From: Archilochus colubris
Lineage: Eukaryota; Chordata; Aves; Apodiformes; Trochilidae
Assembly (NCBI GenBank): GCA_023079485.1
Contig: CM041084.1
Coordinates: 64,017,709-64,081,708, forward strand
Length of the DNA: 64,000 bases
Reading direction: 5' to 3'
Both the position numbers and the translations under genes were made by a program. The first letter of the stretch is position 1; the number at the start of each line of letters is the position of its first letter. This document shows, in pieces, positions 9,633 through 24,084 of the stretch. The notes under the pieces were generated by a model, which was given only the letters and a program-made list of their open reading frames with translations, was not told the origin of the DNA and made no database searches.

Positions 9633-10699
9633 GTGCGCTCAGGAGAAAAGACCCGTGCCCAGCCTTGGCCTTTAGCTCCTGCCACTAGCTGGCAAGGTCA
9701 GGGTGAGTTTTTTTCCAGCACATTTCATATTTGCTGCCTGGTACTGAGGCACAGTCGCTGCTGGTGCAGAAGCTGAATGCTTGAGAAATGGTCCCGGTGA
9801 TGCCATGGTAAATATATGGATCTGTAAAATCCACTGAGCTCCTAACTGAGAAAGCCAGCCTCTGAATGTAAACTCAGATGAACTCAAATGCCTGTAATCC
9901 AACGTGGAGCCGTCGTGCTGCAAAGCGTGCCAATTTCACCTATGATAAATAGATAAGACTCTCTTGGTATTTGTGGTATTTCCGTGCACTGTGCTGTAAT
10001 AATAGAAATGACCTTGGATATCACAAAGAACCAAGGCTGTTAACTGCAAGTCGCATTGTGATCCCTCAGGTGAATGGCCATTTTTTTGAATATCAAATTA
10101 TACTGTGCCACTGTATCATAGTGGACAGAGTGCCTACAGCCTTGCTGAGTCAGAATAAAGGTCTTTTTAACTGGTATCCTTTCTCCCACAATGGCTGTTA
10201 GCAGATGGTATGAGAAAGAGTACAAGAAAGGAATGCAAGTGGAGACTAATCCTTTCCTCGGTATAACCTCTTTTCTTTTAACAGGATGAAGTTTAGGGGC
10301 TTTCCAAGCAATAGCAGGCATTTAGACCATTATGCTGAGTAAACACCAGTGGCCTCATCCTGTGATGTTTATACCTTTTTATAATAGGTTCTATAAAAAC
10401 AGCCCTGTAAAATATCTGTGAGTGGAGAAAGCTGGGTTATACGATTTTTTATATATATATTTTTAAGCCCTTCCAGTGTTGGAGTTTATTTTTCATTGCA
10501 GGGACTGTATTTTTGTCTGTATTATGTCTTGTGTATGTAGGGCAGTGCTTACCAGAATATCAATGTGTCTGTACCTGTGTGTGAATTATTGCAGTTATGA
10601 TAAGAATCTACCAGCAGAGGTCACCTCGATACATATAAAAAGTAATCGTAGCCCACTGAAGTAATAAACATTATCAGTACCCAAAAGCTGGGAAAAAAA

Positions 10700-10800
10700 T
10701 TAGATTTGTGTGTGTGTGTTGCTCAGTGTTAAAAAAAAAATAAAAAGGTAACACCCCCCCACCCCTCACCCCCCGAAAAAAACAACAGCAACAACAACAT
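10700..10800. repeat. GT microsatellite with A- and C-rich low-complexity tract
   Basis: TGTGTGTGTGTT followed by a run of A, a C-rich run (ACACCCCCCCACCCC) and CAACAACAACAA. Confidence 0.85.
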
Positions 10801-11116
10801 CCCACAAAGAACTTGTGTGGGTTGAAAGATACCTATCACTTCTATATAGAATACAAATATGCGTAACCTTTCCAGGCTGGTCACTTAAAGACCATTATTT
10901 CATGCCACTACTTAGTTAAAAGAGATTTTTTTTTACTGAGATGCTTTTTCCTAAAATGTTCACTTGAAGCCAAAATGACTCACATTGATGTAAGATATTT
11001 TCAGCTTTGTCAAAATGCCTTGTTAGAAAGTATTTTGTTAGCTGGCAAAAATGGAACGCATGTTTCCTTTGAGTAACAAAGCACAAACAAACTGCAGAGA
11101 CCTCTGAAGGTGCTAT

Positions 11117-11151
11117 TCTTTTTTTTTTTTTTTTTTCTTTCTTTTCTTTTT
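11117..11151. repeat. Homopyrimidine T/C tract
   Basis: Nearly pure T with interspersed C on the plus strand (purine A/G on minus). Simple low-complexity sequence. Confidence 0.85.
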
Positions 11152-14100
11152 GAACAACAAAAAACATCTTTAAGTAATTTTTGGTAAGGATTCATAAATA
11201 TTATTGTTGTCAGAGATCCATATCCTCTGATTCAGTGATTTCTGATAGCTGCTTTCAAATGTTGAGACTGACCAGAATCGAGCTATTCCTGTTGCTTATT
11301 TAAGTAATGCAAAAACATATTTCTGTTCATTTGCCTGTGGACCAGGCGGGTCATTTCAGGCCTCTGGAACTGCCAGGCTGGGTGCTGAGTTTCCCCAGGA
11401 AGGGGTAACCCTTCCTTGGACACTGGGAGGTACCAGGCAGGTCTGTGCCATGCAGAAATACCCTTTGGGAATTTTGCCAAAGAAGGAAGATTTGCTCACT
11501 CAAGAGCTGTTTATAGTAGGAGTCTGTAACAGGAGGGGTTATGGTAGGGGTCTTATAAAATAAGCACAGGACTAAACTTTGGCTAGCAGGCAGCATTTGC
11601 AGAATGGAAATACAAAGTTGTACATAACTGTAACAAGTCATGTACTGCAGCAAGTTGTCCCAGTGCATGCCAAGCCAGCTTGCCCCAAAGGCTGGGGAGT
11701 TTGTGCTGTATTTGCACAGCTCTCCATTTGTGTGAGGGTGGGAGCAGGAGTTGAAGCAGCCTCTGCAGCAACCCTCTCCCCTTCCCAGCTGGGGTACCTT
11801 GCCCAGGCATAGCTGAGCCCCTGTGTTATGAGGTGAAGACTTAGCTGGCCAGCAAGGTTTTCATTTTAATGTTCCAGCTGGAAAAGTCCATGGCACTGAC
11901 TGAGTTTTCTAAAGGACATTTTGTATAGTGTCAGAAATGTGCAATGCCTGCTTATCAGCAAAACAATAAAAGGAGATTGTAAAACTGTGCCTTTCTGTCT
12001 AGGGAGCAAGTTGCTGCATTCTGCAGATTTGAAACACAATTCCCAATTAAGTGAAAGTTGCATAACTTGTCCCTTTACTTCACTTGCTGCCCCTCTTGCA
12101 CCTTGCTTTCCTTCGGGGGATATTGAGTTCCCCTGTGCCCCTTCTTACACAAGAGGAGCAGGGGAGATTTGCCCTCCTCTCTTACATAAGATGCAAACCA
12201 AAGAGCTAATAATTTAGGCTTCTTCTGAAATGGCCTTATTTTCATCTCTCACTACCCAGCCTGCAGTGTGTCTGATTCTCTTTACAGATATCAGGGTCCT
12301 TGGGCAGAAGAATCATTTCTGGAGAACTCACTTTCTTAATTTTTTCCCATTGTCAGTTAATGAGATTTAATCAAAGGATGTTTGTGCCTGTCTCACACTA
12401 CTCTTATGGACCTTTTAAAGTGCTGAGGAGAGGAGGAAGATCATCCAGCAACTTCAGCCCCTCTTGGCTTGTAGCATGCACCCAAATCATCTCCCCACCT
12501 CAGTCCCATCAGTAATCTTCTTTCCATTTTCATTCTGCATATGAAACCCTATTTAAATTAGGGAGGAAGGTGGTAGCCATAGTATTCTTAGCACAGAAGA
12601 GCCTTATCATCAGATTAAGAAAGAAAGCTCTTCCAGACCATTCGTGTCCTGGCACTAGGTGGCGATGACTAGATACTATTTAAAGTACAGAAATTAAACC
12701 CAATATAGAGCTCAAATAAAGAAAATCAACTTTGCTGTTGATTCACATTTTCTCCCAGGGCTAAAACTGTTAGCACCAGAGGAACAAGAAGAATGGTTTG
12801 CAAAGATTCAGATTTCAGAGGTACCATTGTGAAACCTTCCTCATGCCTCTACTTTCCACAACAAAGAACGGGAAGTGTCAGGCAAATGTTTTGCTGGAAG
12901 CTAGGCCAATTTTTAGATGAGGGGAAACATTAGATTGGAAAGGAAAAAGGTTTAAATAATCTGGGTATAGAGAATACGTTTAGCTATTAGGTGAGAGTTA
13001 ACAGGAGTTTCTTTCCTATTTTTACCACCTGTCTCTCTGGATGTGGGAGAAAGAGTGTCCAGTTCTCACTGAAGCAAGACACAGGGGTGCTGGTGATGCT
13101 TGGCTCTCCCCCCTTCCAGCACACTGTAGCATCTCCTCCAGTTTCCATCATTTACTCTGTGTTTACTCTTGTGCTGGAGCAGCAAGCAGAATAGCAGGAC
13201 CAGGCAAAAGGTTCAGCTCTGTGCATGTAACATGGGGCAGGCAACCTGAGCCCTCTCTGCCAGGCCTTGCATAAGTTACACTGGTGACCCAAAATACTGA
13301 GGGAGAGCCCCACATGGTGCCAAGATGGAGCCCTCACTCACAGGTTCAGACAGCTGATTAATTCTGTTGTGGTAGCTCAGAATCCTGCACCACTTTTGGA
13401 GCTCTTACTCTCAGAGGTCCCAAAGGATTTCAGTCCCTATCCTCTTTGGCTTTATAAACAGTTCCTACTGTGGTTCTTAACTTGCATTTCATTTTTTAAC
13501 CGTCCAGTGTTTTTCTCATGTTGCTGAAGATACTGCTAGAAGTTATAAAGCTAAAACCTCACTTCTGGCCCAGAAAATCTCCAATTGCTGAAACCTGGGG
13601 AAATATTCTGGGGAAGAAGCCCTCAGTCTTTTTCCTGTGCTCCTGCAGACACATCTGCCATTGGCCATGTCAGACAAAATGCTGAGCTGGGCAGTCAGAT
13701 ACCATGGGACTGTCATATATTCTTGTAGCTATGACTAAATTTGTTTTGAAAAAATTGCCTTTCTGAATGGTCTTCAGCTCCATTCCTCAGTCATGTTCCA
13801 GATACAAGTAGTATGAATTATGTCTTCTAGCAGTGTGAAAAGATTACATGTGTCAATAATCAGCAAGAGTCTAGCTACAGTAAGGATTATCATCAACATA
13901 TACAAGAGCTTAGTTCAAAGACTGTAACAGAAGGGTTTAGTGAAGAAAAGGAAAATAGAGAACAGAAACTGTCACTTGTAGAAAACCAGATCTGGTTTTG
14001 TATACAACCCCTTCTATGAATACAGCAGCATATGACAGAATGCTTATTTGCAAATAACAGTTAGTGGAAAATGTGCTTTATCAGGTTTGTTTACTTATTT

Positions 14101-16219
14101 CTTGGCAAGTCTGGCTTGCAAGGAATTCAAACCCGAAGCATCCAATTAGAAAATCTTCCGAAACAAATCACTAAGAGTGGTGTGCAGCTCTCCCTGACTG
14201 ATCATCTTGCTTCTATCAAGTATCTCTTAGAGTTTCATGTTCTTTCATAAATGCCACTTCCCTATAACCTTGGAAAAGAATGGATGATACCATCCCCCCT
14301 GTGCAGGGTTGGGAATTGAAGCAAGGAGGTCAGTACTGATCCTGTCCAACTCTGTTACACTTTCTGAATACCCCACACATCTTAGCTCAACTGGTGTACA
14401 AATTGCCCTCTGGACTGTGGAAAAGGGGTCCATGAGAAATTGCTGGAGGCTGGAGAAATAAGCTGAGTTTCTCAGCCCTGTGTCCTGTATCCTGCCTGCT
14501 GCACTATTAGGTCCCTCCGGTATGCAGAGATTTGCTTCTCATAACTGACTTCTTTTAAGCTGTTTCAATTTGTCTGTCCCTTGCCCATCTTATTTTGGCT
14601 TGCTCAGAAAAGGCATCTGAAGGATTTTCATTCCCTTCAGCTCACTCAAAAAAGAATTAAGGAATTTAATTGACTTCTCATGCCTGTTTTTTTCACCTAC
14701 CAAGTAGCCTGCTCCACCTTGGAATGTGACTGCCTCCAAAGACTCAAGTTAGTAGATTTCTGAGATCTGGCTGACTACCCTTTCCTGAGTGCTTAAAAAC
14801 CTTGCTGAAAATGAAGGTAATTATCAAATGCATTGTTCTAATAATGGTGTTGAACTTTCCTTGCAGCACAGCCCTTTTGCTAAATATATACCACGTTTGT
14901 GACTGTTTGGCCACCTCCATTTTGAACCTGGTATTAACTGAAGCTTCTCAGCAGGCTTCTCAGTTCTGCTTTCTTTGTGATAAAAACGAGCATGAATTAG
15001 GAAAAAACATGAGTTTAGATGCATCTTGAGCTATAGGCATAGGTCTGTTTTTCTTGCTTAGATGTTCCAGATACTTGCTTTGCTCCCAGCTCTGTTAGCA
15101 CTATGCTTCAATGCATCGTTGCTTGGAAAGTGGATAGGAAAGGAGCCTTGTATGAACCACTGCTGCTGTCATTAAAGATCTATAAAGATCCATTTAGACA
15201 GATGTTTCTGTCTTTTCCTGACCAAGGCATACTTGCCTGTAAAAGAAATTCTGACCACCACTTTCAATTTGCAGTTCCTAGTCTTTATCTGACCCAGCTT
15301 ATCCCAAAAAAAGACAGCTTTGTGAGGAAACACTGCATTAAATATGTTGCAGTAATTTCTTGCACCTGATCTTAGCTTGAACATGCTACTTCAGAAGCTG
15401 TCAGAAGAGAGAAGCTGTAGGTAAACTACAATTTAAAAAAATGAAATAAAATTCAGAAGCTGTCCTTATTTTTAGGGGAACAAAGGGATGGACACCCTCT
15501 TATTTTTCAAGTGCTGTATCCTCATTAAAATATTTACTCTCTGTGTGAGAGAAGATACAGACCACACCTATCCAGGAGCTGTTATAGCAATTGCTCACTG
15601 GTGGCTCTGAGGGAGATATTGTCACCTGTCAGGGCCAGGAAACAGGGACAGCAGCTTGAGAAGCACCAATACCTCAGCACTGAGCTAAGATCACCTTACA
15701 TCTGCCACCTCCTGACCTCAGTTGTAGGAATGAGCCTGTTCCCAAGTGCCCACGCAGCCACCCGCATCAGCACTGCACCAGCACACAAGAAAATGCCTGA
15801 GAAATGTGAGGAAGTGAGAAACCAGTGGAAGGGAAGGAACAATATATGACTCCAGGTTTCTGTGATCTCAAGGACACCAAGGTGTCTATCATGGTTATGT
15901 GTTGACATTTGTCACATATGCCATACAGCATATAGGAATGAGGCCATCTTTTCTGGCTGCCTTCACTAAGCATCCTTTGAGGAATGTCTCTGTTGGGAAT
16001 TTTTCCCCAGTCACTTCCATTTTGAATACTCAGCAGAACCTCAGTCAGTGCCATATGAAACCTCTCTGCAGGCCTGCTGACTGCAACCAGGCCTTCCTGT
16101 GTTGCTATTCCACACAGATTTACCTGCTATGAGAAAAAATAGCAATAGAGATTCCTTGGTTTCCTGTAGGTTTTCAGCATTATAGTTGTAGGTATACAGC
16201 TGAAGTGATGGAAGCCTCA

Positions 16220-17014
16220 GTAGGTGTCACGGTTTAACACTGACCCGGCAATTAAACCGAATAACAGACGCTCTCTATTAATGTCTCTCTCCTTGATAAA
16301 GAAAGGAGAGAGAATAAGGGAGAGAGACTTATGGGTTGGAAACTAAACTACACAACTTTAATGAACAGTAATGATAAATAGGAAAAATTACTAAATATAT
16401 ACAAATATACAGGAAAATGGAAACCACATTCCTCCCTCCTTTCCCCCAATAATTCTCACGTCACCACCGAGGCTACAGGGCAGCCCTGGGAAGGTCCAGG
16501 CTGGACTCCTGGAGTCGGCAGCAGTCGGGAACCGGAGGCAGGAACACACAGATATGGGCTGGCACGGATCAGGACCACAGGCAGACGAGCGGACAGGATC
16601 CTTCCAGGATGCCGGGTGAAGGAAGGGAAGCAGGAAATCAGGAAAAGATCTGGCTCGGCCCTCGTGATGCCTCAAATATATACTGAGTGTGACGTATATG
16701 GGATGGAATCCTCTGTTTGGTCAATTCTGGCATCTATCTTGTCCGTTCCTCCCTAAAGGAGGGCTCAGGTGGGACCTCTGTATCCTCCTGGACGGTAAAA
16801 TGTTTTCCTCAGAGCTGAGCAGTGTCCTTGGCTCTGCATACCAGTCTCTAGCAGTAACTATAAATATCAAGTGTTATCAATCCTAGAAGCACACACACTG
16901 TCTGAGAAACTTACTGTTAACCTCAGCAAATGCAACTACTTAAAGAGGCTCAGCTGAAAGCAAAAGCACAAAACAGAAAATCACCTTTATCCTGGCCCAA
17001 ACCAGGACAGTAGG
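16220..17014 (-). mobile_element. Solo LTR of an endogenous retrovirus, with 5-bp target-site duplication
   Basis: The LTR spans 16225-17009 (785 bp). It starts TGTCACGG and ends CAGGACA on plus, so it has TG...CA ends and short inverted termini, and is flanked by perfect GTAGG copies at 16220-16224 and 17010-17014. Minus orientation is favoured: minus begins TGTCCTGGTTTGGGCC, as in many passerine LTRs, a TATATATTT lies near 16672-16685, and an ATTAAA lies at 16362-16357. No gag, pol or env remnants flank it, so the internal region was lost by LTR-LTR recombination. A 5-bp duplication suits an ERVL-like or some ERVK-like family; the family is not assigned. Confidence 0.9.
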
Positions 17015-20000
17015 AAAGGTGCCACATGGGGGATTGATGGGTTGGTGTAGCACAGTGCAGAGTGAAGGCAGGGCTGTGATTTGAAAAAAAATAGGTTGTG
17101 GATGATGAAGGCTTTTACTACTATGTTACTACTGTGTTACTACTAATATCATACATGCAGAAAAACACTCATCATCTGTTCACTAATCCTGTTCAGATTG
17201 GCTCACTCTGAGTTGTAGTTATCCTGTTAGCATTGGTTTAACTGGGTGGGCGCAGCTATTGCCTTAAGTATTGCCTTAAGAATTGCTCCCTAGTGTCAAC
17301 TTTCCCTACACCTACCATCTCTTCACAGTTTTTACTGATATCTCATTATTTAAAGACAAACATATTTGACCTTTCCTAACAGGATTATGCTGTAAAACTA
17401 TAGTATTTGGTTTCAATTTCAACAGACACGGTCAGGAACAGCTGGATGAGTCTTGTGAAAATAGGAACTGTGTATATCACGCAGCAGAGTTCTAGCCATC
17501 AGCTGACAAAGCAGACCAGTCTTTCTCAGATTCTTGCAGATGTGTTTCTTCTTTCCAGTGAAATGACTTTGAAAAGCTGAACTACTTCCACACTAGATGA
17601 AATGGAGTGGAAGTGGTTTGGGAAAGTTTTGGAGCGCAGAATAGTAAGGAGGGTCTGGACTTGACTGAAATGAAGTTTAGAATTTTATTTTGGTATATTT
17701 GAGCAGTGAGTTATCCATATAGTTTTGTTCCAAGTTTTTGAAATGCCTTTAGAACTTTCTTTAGAAAAAATGAAGCTTAATTAAGGCAAAGTCCAAGCAA
17801 ACACGAGGAACAGCTAGGATACCACCCAAAGGCCTCATTTCTCAAAGACACCACATTTTTTTAAACTTTCTCCAGCCATTGTTGACCAGAACAGTAACTT
17901 TTCCCAAAAGAGCTGGCACTAAACTTGAAGATGTTTGATTTTGCATGATATAAAAAAGAAACAAAAAGTGTTGCTTCCTTTGCTAATACTTGCTCTTTGA
18001 ACAGGGCTCTGTGACACAGCTTCAAGTTTTGTCTGTTTATTTGCAGATTGCTTGCTTCTCTGGAAAAATGGAAGTCAAAAGCAACAAGACAAAGTGACCC
18101 TCTCAAACCCCACAGATAACTTCACAGGAAACCAGTTCAGGATCAAGCCAACCAGAAATCCCAACTTCCTTTTTCTAGAGAAATTACACTATCTGTTAAT
18201 TAGCAGACACTTTTTTCATTTTTTTTCCACTAACCTTCTTAGAAGAAAAGGAGGAGGCAAGGCACCTAAGGGCACCTACCTTCTTCTGAGGTTACTATTC
18301 ATAGTTTTTCCATTCTATGACTTCTCTCCCTGTAAATATCAGTTATGATACTTTAACAAAAATAGCATCCTGTTTCCTGCACTTTGATTTGGATTGTGCA
18401 AGATATTCCTTACAACGAGCAGGAAGGATTTCCAACACTGGTACAAAAGAGAGAATTTTACTGGAAACTATCATCTTCAGCTAAGAGCCTGCTTGCTGCA
18501 CCCTTGCCACCAGAGGCATGTGGGCTGGATAGAAAATAAACCTGTGGAAACTCTTCTGGAGTAAATCAGCTGGCTTCTCAGACCTTGCATATGGCACTGT
18601 GCAATGAGAAATTCTGGGAAATAAGCAACCAGGGCTCGCTCATCTCCAAAGCTGCTGCTGGGAGGGCAGGGAACCCATTACTGCAAAGGACCCAGAAGAG
18701 AGCAGAGGGGCAAGCTGTGTAGTGGAGCCCTGGGACCCCATGCTCCCTGTCCCTGTCCTCCTGCTGATGAACAGTTATGGTAAAATGCTGCTTCTCAAGC
18801 TGTACATTTCCTATAGCAAAGTACACCATAGCAAGAGAAGGTGACGATTAGTTGCATGCAATCAAAACTGCTGTTCTTTAGTAATAAAAAGGCTTTTTTG
18901 TTTTTTTTTCTTTTGGTCTTATCACCAGGGGCATGGTTTTCTCAAACATTATTTGACAGCCCAGAGTCTTAAAGAAGGCCTGTTGGCTCACTGCATGAGA
19001 AATACAGCTAGGTAATGAAGGAACTACATTGTGCTGCATTCTCTATGCAATAAGGCTTTAGCATTGAGTTGGTCCCAGAGCAGCATGAACCATGAAAGAG
19101 GCATGAAAGATGAAAAACTCAAGGGGTCATGCCTAAGACAGGGCACAAAGAAGAAATGTGCATTTTTAGGGGGCTATTCAACAGAGAAAGTTCCAACAGC
19201 TCATCCATGTAGCTGCTGAAATTTCAAGGTCATTGTTTCTGGGCTCATCTGAACACACAACCTGTTCTTGGTGATGTTAACTGTGTCACCCATCCTACGG
19301 ACTTCAAGAATATCTTTAAGCACATGCTGAAGTACTTGCAGAGTGGTGGTTGGATGTGTCACCTTTTGTGGGGTGACAGTATTTGGCAGAGTGCAGGTGA
19401 CAGAAGCATTTCAAACATCTCTGGAAGCATTGCATCCTTTTGAAAACTAAGGAAGGAAATTAATGTTTCTGGGCTCACAAGTGCATACTCTGCTGTGCTC
19501 ACCTGCCTCTTGTGGAGTGTGCCCCTGGCATATAAAATCAAAAGCTCAGGAGCTTTGCTGAGCAGAGGGCATTTTTTTTTAGGAGGTTTAATCTTAGTCT
19601 AAAGGGCTTCAGTGAATATTATTTTTTTTCTTCATTCAGCTCTGTCAGAGACGTGTTTCTCTCATCACAAGGACCAAGTGGTGTTTGCACATGTCTGAGG
19701 ATATTAGAAATCTCAGGATCTCAAAGGTGGCCATTGGCATTCCTTTGAAAGTTTCTTCCTGGAGAAGGGAGGCCAAGTACAGAAAAATACCAATGTGGAG
19801 GCATAGATAGATCCAGGGCTAGTCTCCAGTTGTGATACAGTTACTATTATGGAGAGGTACTTTATATAAGAAAGAGATGTGAGTATTACAGGGTGTAAAA
19901 CAAACCCAATTCTTCCTACATAGACCTAGCAATAACTTTTTAGGTTGCCCTTTCAGAGGGATCAGCAACAGGTTTATAGTGGAGAAGGAGTTTGCAAAAC

Positions 20001-23000
20001 CAAAAAGGATAACCTGAAAAGAAGAAAATAAGAAGGTGGGAGAAAGTTAGGGTGTATCATCACCCTGTTTTCTAAAGGAACTTGTTCCACAGGTTCTGGA
20101 GAGCAGGTATGAATGTGAAAAGAGGAGACCAAGTGGTTCAGAGCAGAGAACTGCTCACTCAGTTCAGAACCAAGGTACCAGAGGAAATGGCCTGCATGAA
20201 GAGAAGAAAGAAGTAGCTCTTTACCTCAGTAGTGCTAAGAACCCTGGTCCATTCTGGGCTGGAGAGGACTCAGGACTAAAAAGGCTGTGCTGTTGTGGAT
20301 AAGGATACCAAGCAATTCCAGAAAAACTGCACTTTTAAAATGGATATATATATTAAAAAAAAAAACTAAAACAAGTTAGAACAAGTTAGAAGTTAGCAGT
20401 TAACTGTGAGTGGATCTTGCCTGGATTATGAATGTGCCCTCACTGAAAAATCCCACTGGACTATCTTTCCTCTTGGCTGAATTTTTCCTCGCAGTACATC
20501 TGACCACAGGTTGCTCTCTCGGAGAGCTTCCAGGTTTGCTTTTAATTGTTGAAACCAATCAGCTTGTTTTGATAACATAAGAAAAAGGGGAACACGAGGC
20601 TTTTCTTTTCGGAGAGGCTCCAGATTGCATCGTGACTGGCAGGAAAGAGCAGGAGCCCTGGCCGTGCCATCTCCTCCAGCCTTACTACAGCCCTCACGCC
20701 TCTAGGTGGTGCCTCGCCCTAAAGTTTAATGCCAGGAGCTGGGGAGCCCGAGATTTAGGATGGGTTTTACCCAGCAAGTGGTGCCAGCAGCCACCTCTCC
20801 CACCGTGCTCTTGAAGGGAGGGGTGAGGGAGCCAAGCAGGCAGCACTGCTGAGCCCTTCTCACCAAAGAAATGCTAGAAAGTGTATTTTCTTTCTGCAAA
20901 GGAACGACAGCTAGAAGTAGCAGGATGCCCCACAACAGGGGGCACGCCTGAGTTTATCCAGACCCCACATATGGGCTTCATCCAGAGCTGATTGAGACCC
21001 CTTCATTTAATGATACTGTGGGTCAGGTCCCTCATTCCAAAGAAAACCATCAGCTGCTTTGCTCTGAGGCTGCTGAAAAGCCCTGTCATCTAGAGAACTG
21101 GTGCCCCTAGGGAGATGCAACCAAGTTTTTACCCTTCAGACTGAAGTGTTAGAAAAGAAAAATGTAATGGGCAGACTGTGGGTCGTCAGTGATGGCAGCT
21201 GCCTGTTTCTTTCCTGCTCATCTGCCTGTTTTGCTAATCTGGGCTGTGTTAAAATTCTGTGTGTAGGGCAGGAGCAACTCATGGAAACACATGTGGGGCA
21301 AAGGATGCCTGCAGATGTTGTAGAGTTGTTCCTTATCCTCAAGTGTGAGTATCAGGTGAAGTATAAGCTTGGAAATAGAGGGGTAACACTGAATTTGTTA
21401 GGCACAGAAAAAGCAGTTGTTGGTATTTCTCTTTATGTCTTTGAGGTGAGAAATATCAACCAGGGAGGTCCACAGCTCATCCCTTCATCGGGTCTCCTCC
21501 TTTTCCACTATGTAACGTGGAAGCAGAACACTCTCTTTTGAAGCAAACTATTAGGTACACAGAGCCATGCAAAGTCAAAATTGATCCTGACAGCCCCAAC
21601 TCCCACCTACTGACAATGCTTTCCTGTATGACTCCCCAGTAGTGGAATAACACAACTTCCAGACTCATACTTGGGAAGATAGGAGCAGTTTTGGATGACT
21701 TGCTGTTTTCTCACCCTCTATAGCCTTCTCTTGGGAGGAATGACAGTGCCCTGTATTTAGTATGGGAAGGAAGAATTTGCCCTTAGGCTTCCTCCTTGCC
21801 CCTACAGGTTTCCATGTACTTATAATATATATCTAAGGGGGAAACAAACCTGGGGCAAGGGAGGAGGTGGTTTCACAGCTGGAGGGGCAACAGAGCAGGG
21901 TCATCACTCCAGTTCATCCCTGCTAAGTAGGGTGTGCCCAGTGGGAGGAGGGGTACCATCTCTGACATGCACTGCTCTCCTGAACAGGCTAAGGGATTAG
22001 CCCTTGGATTTGGTTTTCAGATGATCTCGTGCTAACAGCTTTGGGTGGATTTGGGCTGACTTCTCCATGTAGAGTCCTTTGACCTTTTAATCCTTCTGAA
22101 ACAACCTATTCCTTCTCCTCCCTTTAACTCCCAATCCCACCAGATCACTTTTTGTTGGTTTTTTCCCTGGACATGTTTTGAGAGCTTGTAGCACCTTTTC
22201 TGGTGGGCTGGGTAATTAGTTGGAAGCTCTGGCTCCATCCTCCCCCTAGGCTGTACCTGGGGCTATGCATAGCCTCAGGGTGCTGCTTTCTGGGAGTGTT
22301 AGACTTCAAATTTGGAAGGTTTGGTGTTTTTTTTTTTAGTGCTAAATCCAATTTTAGACTTTTATGAAAATAATAAGGAATACATGTGACTTCTTTTCCT
22401 TTATTTTAACTTGTACGTCCAAAAGAGGAAGAAAAGAAACATGAAAAAAGAAAATTGCAGCTGGCAGCTGCAGCCAGATATAGCTATGGTGTGATGGGAT
22501 AGGGAGGAAAAGGAGAAAGCTGGAGAGGTCCATGGGGAGGAGATGGCTGTAGGGGTGGTCATGTAACTCAGAGGAAATATCTTAAGGATCTGAGGTGTGG
22601 GAGAGATGCAGAACCTCCATTGCAAATGTGGTCACTAAAAACTGCATGAGGACTCCTTTTATAGGTCTTGATTCATCTCCCATATTTTGAGGCTCTGAAG
22701 GAAGCAACCCAACTAGTGGCACATCCATAGGGAGGTTCAGTCAGGTTCAGCCAGAGGATGAGCACCTGCTGTGTTTCATCCCAAAGGTGGGTACCACACA
22801 CACAGATCCCACTCTCCCCATGGCTTCCTTTGCCAGCAGTGGCTGAAATAAAAGGATTGTAAGTGATGCTCTGAAAGTATTTCACACTGGTGCAGAAGAG
22901 GGATAATCAGCCCATCTTTATTCTTCTGGGTTTAGGTTTTTACGCAGACAGATCAATATGCTTCCTTCTGCAGTTCATCTTCAAACTCGTGTGTAGAGAA

Positions 23001-23090
23001 ATTGCAGGGACAGCTCAGAAAATCATTCACTGCCTTTCATAAATCCATGCAAGGCTGATAGTTATCTTAGGTTCCTGGGAATTAATAATA

Positions 23091-23150
23091 CCTTTAAAGT
23101 TAAGTATATACTTAAGTTTACCTTTAAAGTGAAGTATATACTTAAGTTTT
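23091..23150. repeat. Tandem duplication of a 30-bp unit with palindromic core
   Basis: Two adjacent 30-bp copies (23091-23120 and 23121-23150) differing at two positions. Each contains AAGTATATACTT, a perfect palindrome; the first copy extends it to TTAAGTATATACTTAA. Confidence 0.92.
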
Positions 23151-24084
23151 TCTCTTGAGAAAGATGGCTTTAGCACATCTGAAATGGAAAAGTTCCATCT
23201 CTTTGCAATCTCTGTATACAAAACCAAGCGACTTCATGCTAGATTGACTTCTACATGGCAAAAGGTACTGAATGTTTCCTTGAGTCCAAAGAAGGAAAGG
23301 GTGGCATTTGGGGAGCTGTCATCTTCCTCTCTTCTCTAGGGAAAATTTGTTGGAGAGAGAATGCACGGATAGGAAACTGGAAAGCTGAAGGTGGTGACCA
23401 TAGAGCTCTGTGCTCTGTGCCTGGGAGAGCTGTATGCAGTGGAGGAGGAAGGCAAAGCCTGATCCAACTCAAAACAGGGGCATCCATCCAAGGGACCTGA
23501 GAGGAGCAGAGTAATCTCAGTAGCTCATCCCACAGCCCTTCACAAGGACATCACTGCTGGATTTGAAAAGGCACAGCTATTTCCTTACACAGCCCAGAAA
23601 GTTTGTCCGCTTCCCTTCTACAAACACAGCTCTCTCAGGGTCACAGTTTCTGAGCAGATTATTCTCTCTTTCTGTGTGAGCACAGACAGCAGCCACTTCT
23701 CACATCCCTTTGCATATCTGTGAAGGAAAATGACACAGATCTATGGCAGTTGTGCTGCAGATGGGCTATAAGACCATGGGTTTGGGTTTAATCACATGTG
23801 ATACATGGGGAAATAAATTCCATATGCATGTACAACATAAAGTAAACAGCTTTTTCACATCTGTCATGCTGTCCAGTTACTTGTCTAATTGAAAACCCAA
23901 ACAAAACACAACATGGAAAAGTCTTCACAAGAAGGTCCTAAGATAGAATGCTTTTTGATCTTTCCAGGTAGTAGGGGAAACAGCCTAATTCTTATGCTGT
24001 ATCTGTATGAGAAAAATCTTCTACAGAGTTAAATTAAAAATGGTAAATATGATCCCAAGCACTCTTTGTATTTAAAAGAAAAAC

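Larger units (their letters stand above)
9633..16219. other. Intergenic, no gene recognised; low-complexity tracts
   Basis: Only short uninformative frames on either strand. Low-complexity content: GT repeat and A/C tract at 10707-10800, and a homopyrimidine T/C tract at 11117-11151. Otherwise apparently single-copy AT-rich DNA. Confidence 0.55.

Noticed and set aside
16391..16675. 94-codon minus-strand frame inside the solo LTR
   Set aside because: LTRs are normally noncoding; the frame has no resemblance to retroviral proteins and no internal region flanks the LTR.
21101..21541. 146-codon plus-strand frame in the intergenic region
   Set aside because: No domain, splice signals or promoter context recognised. 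The length is compatible with chance in 28 kb.
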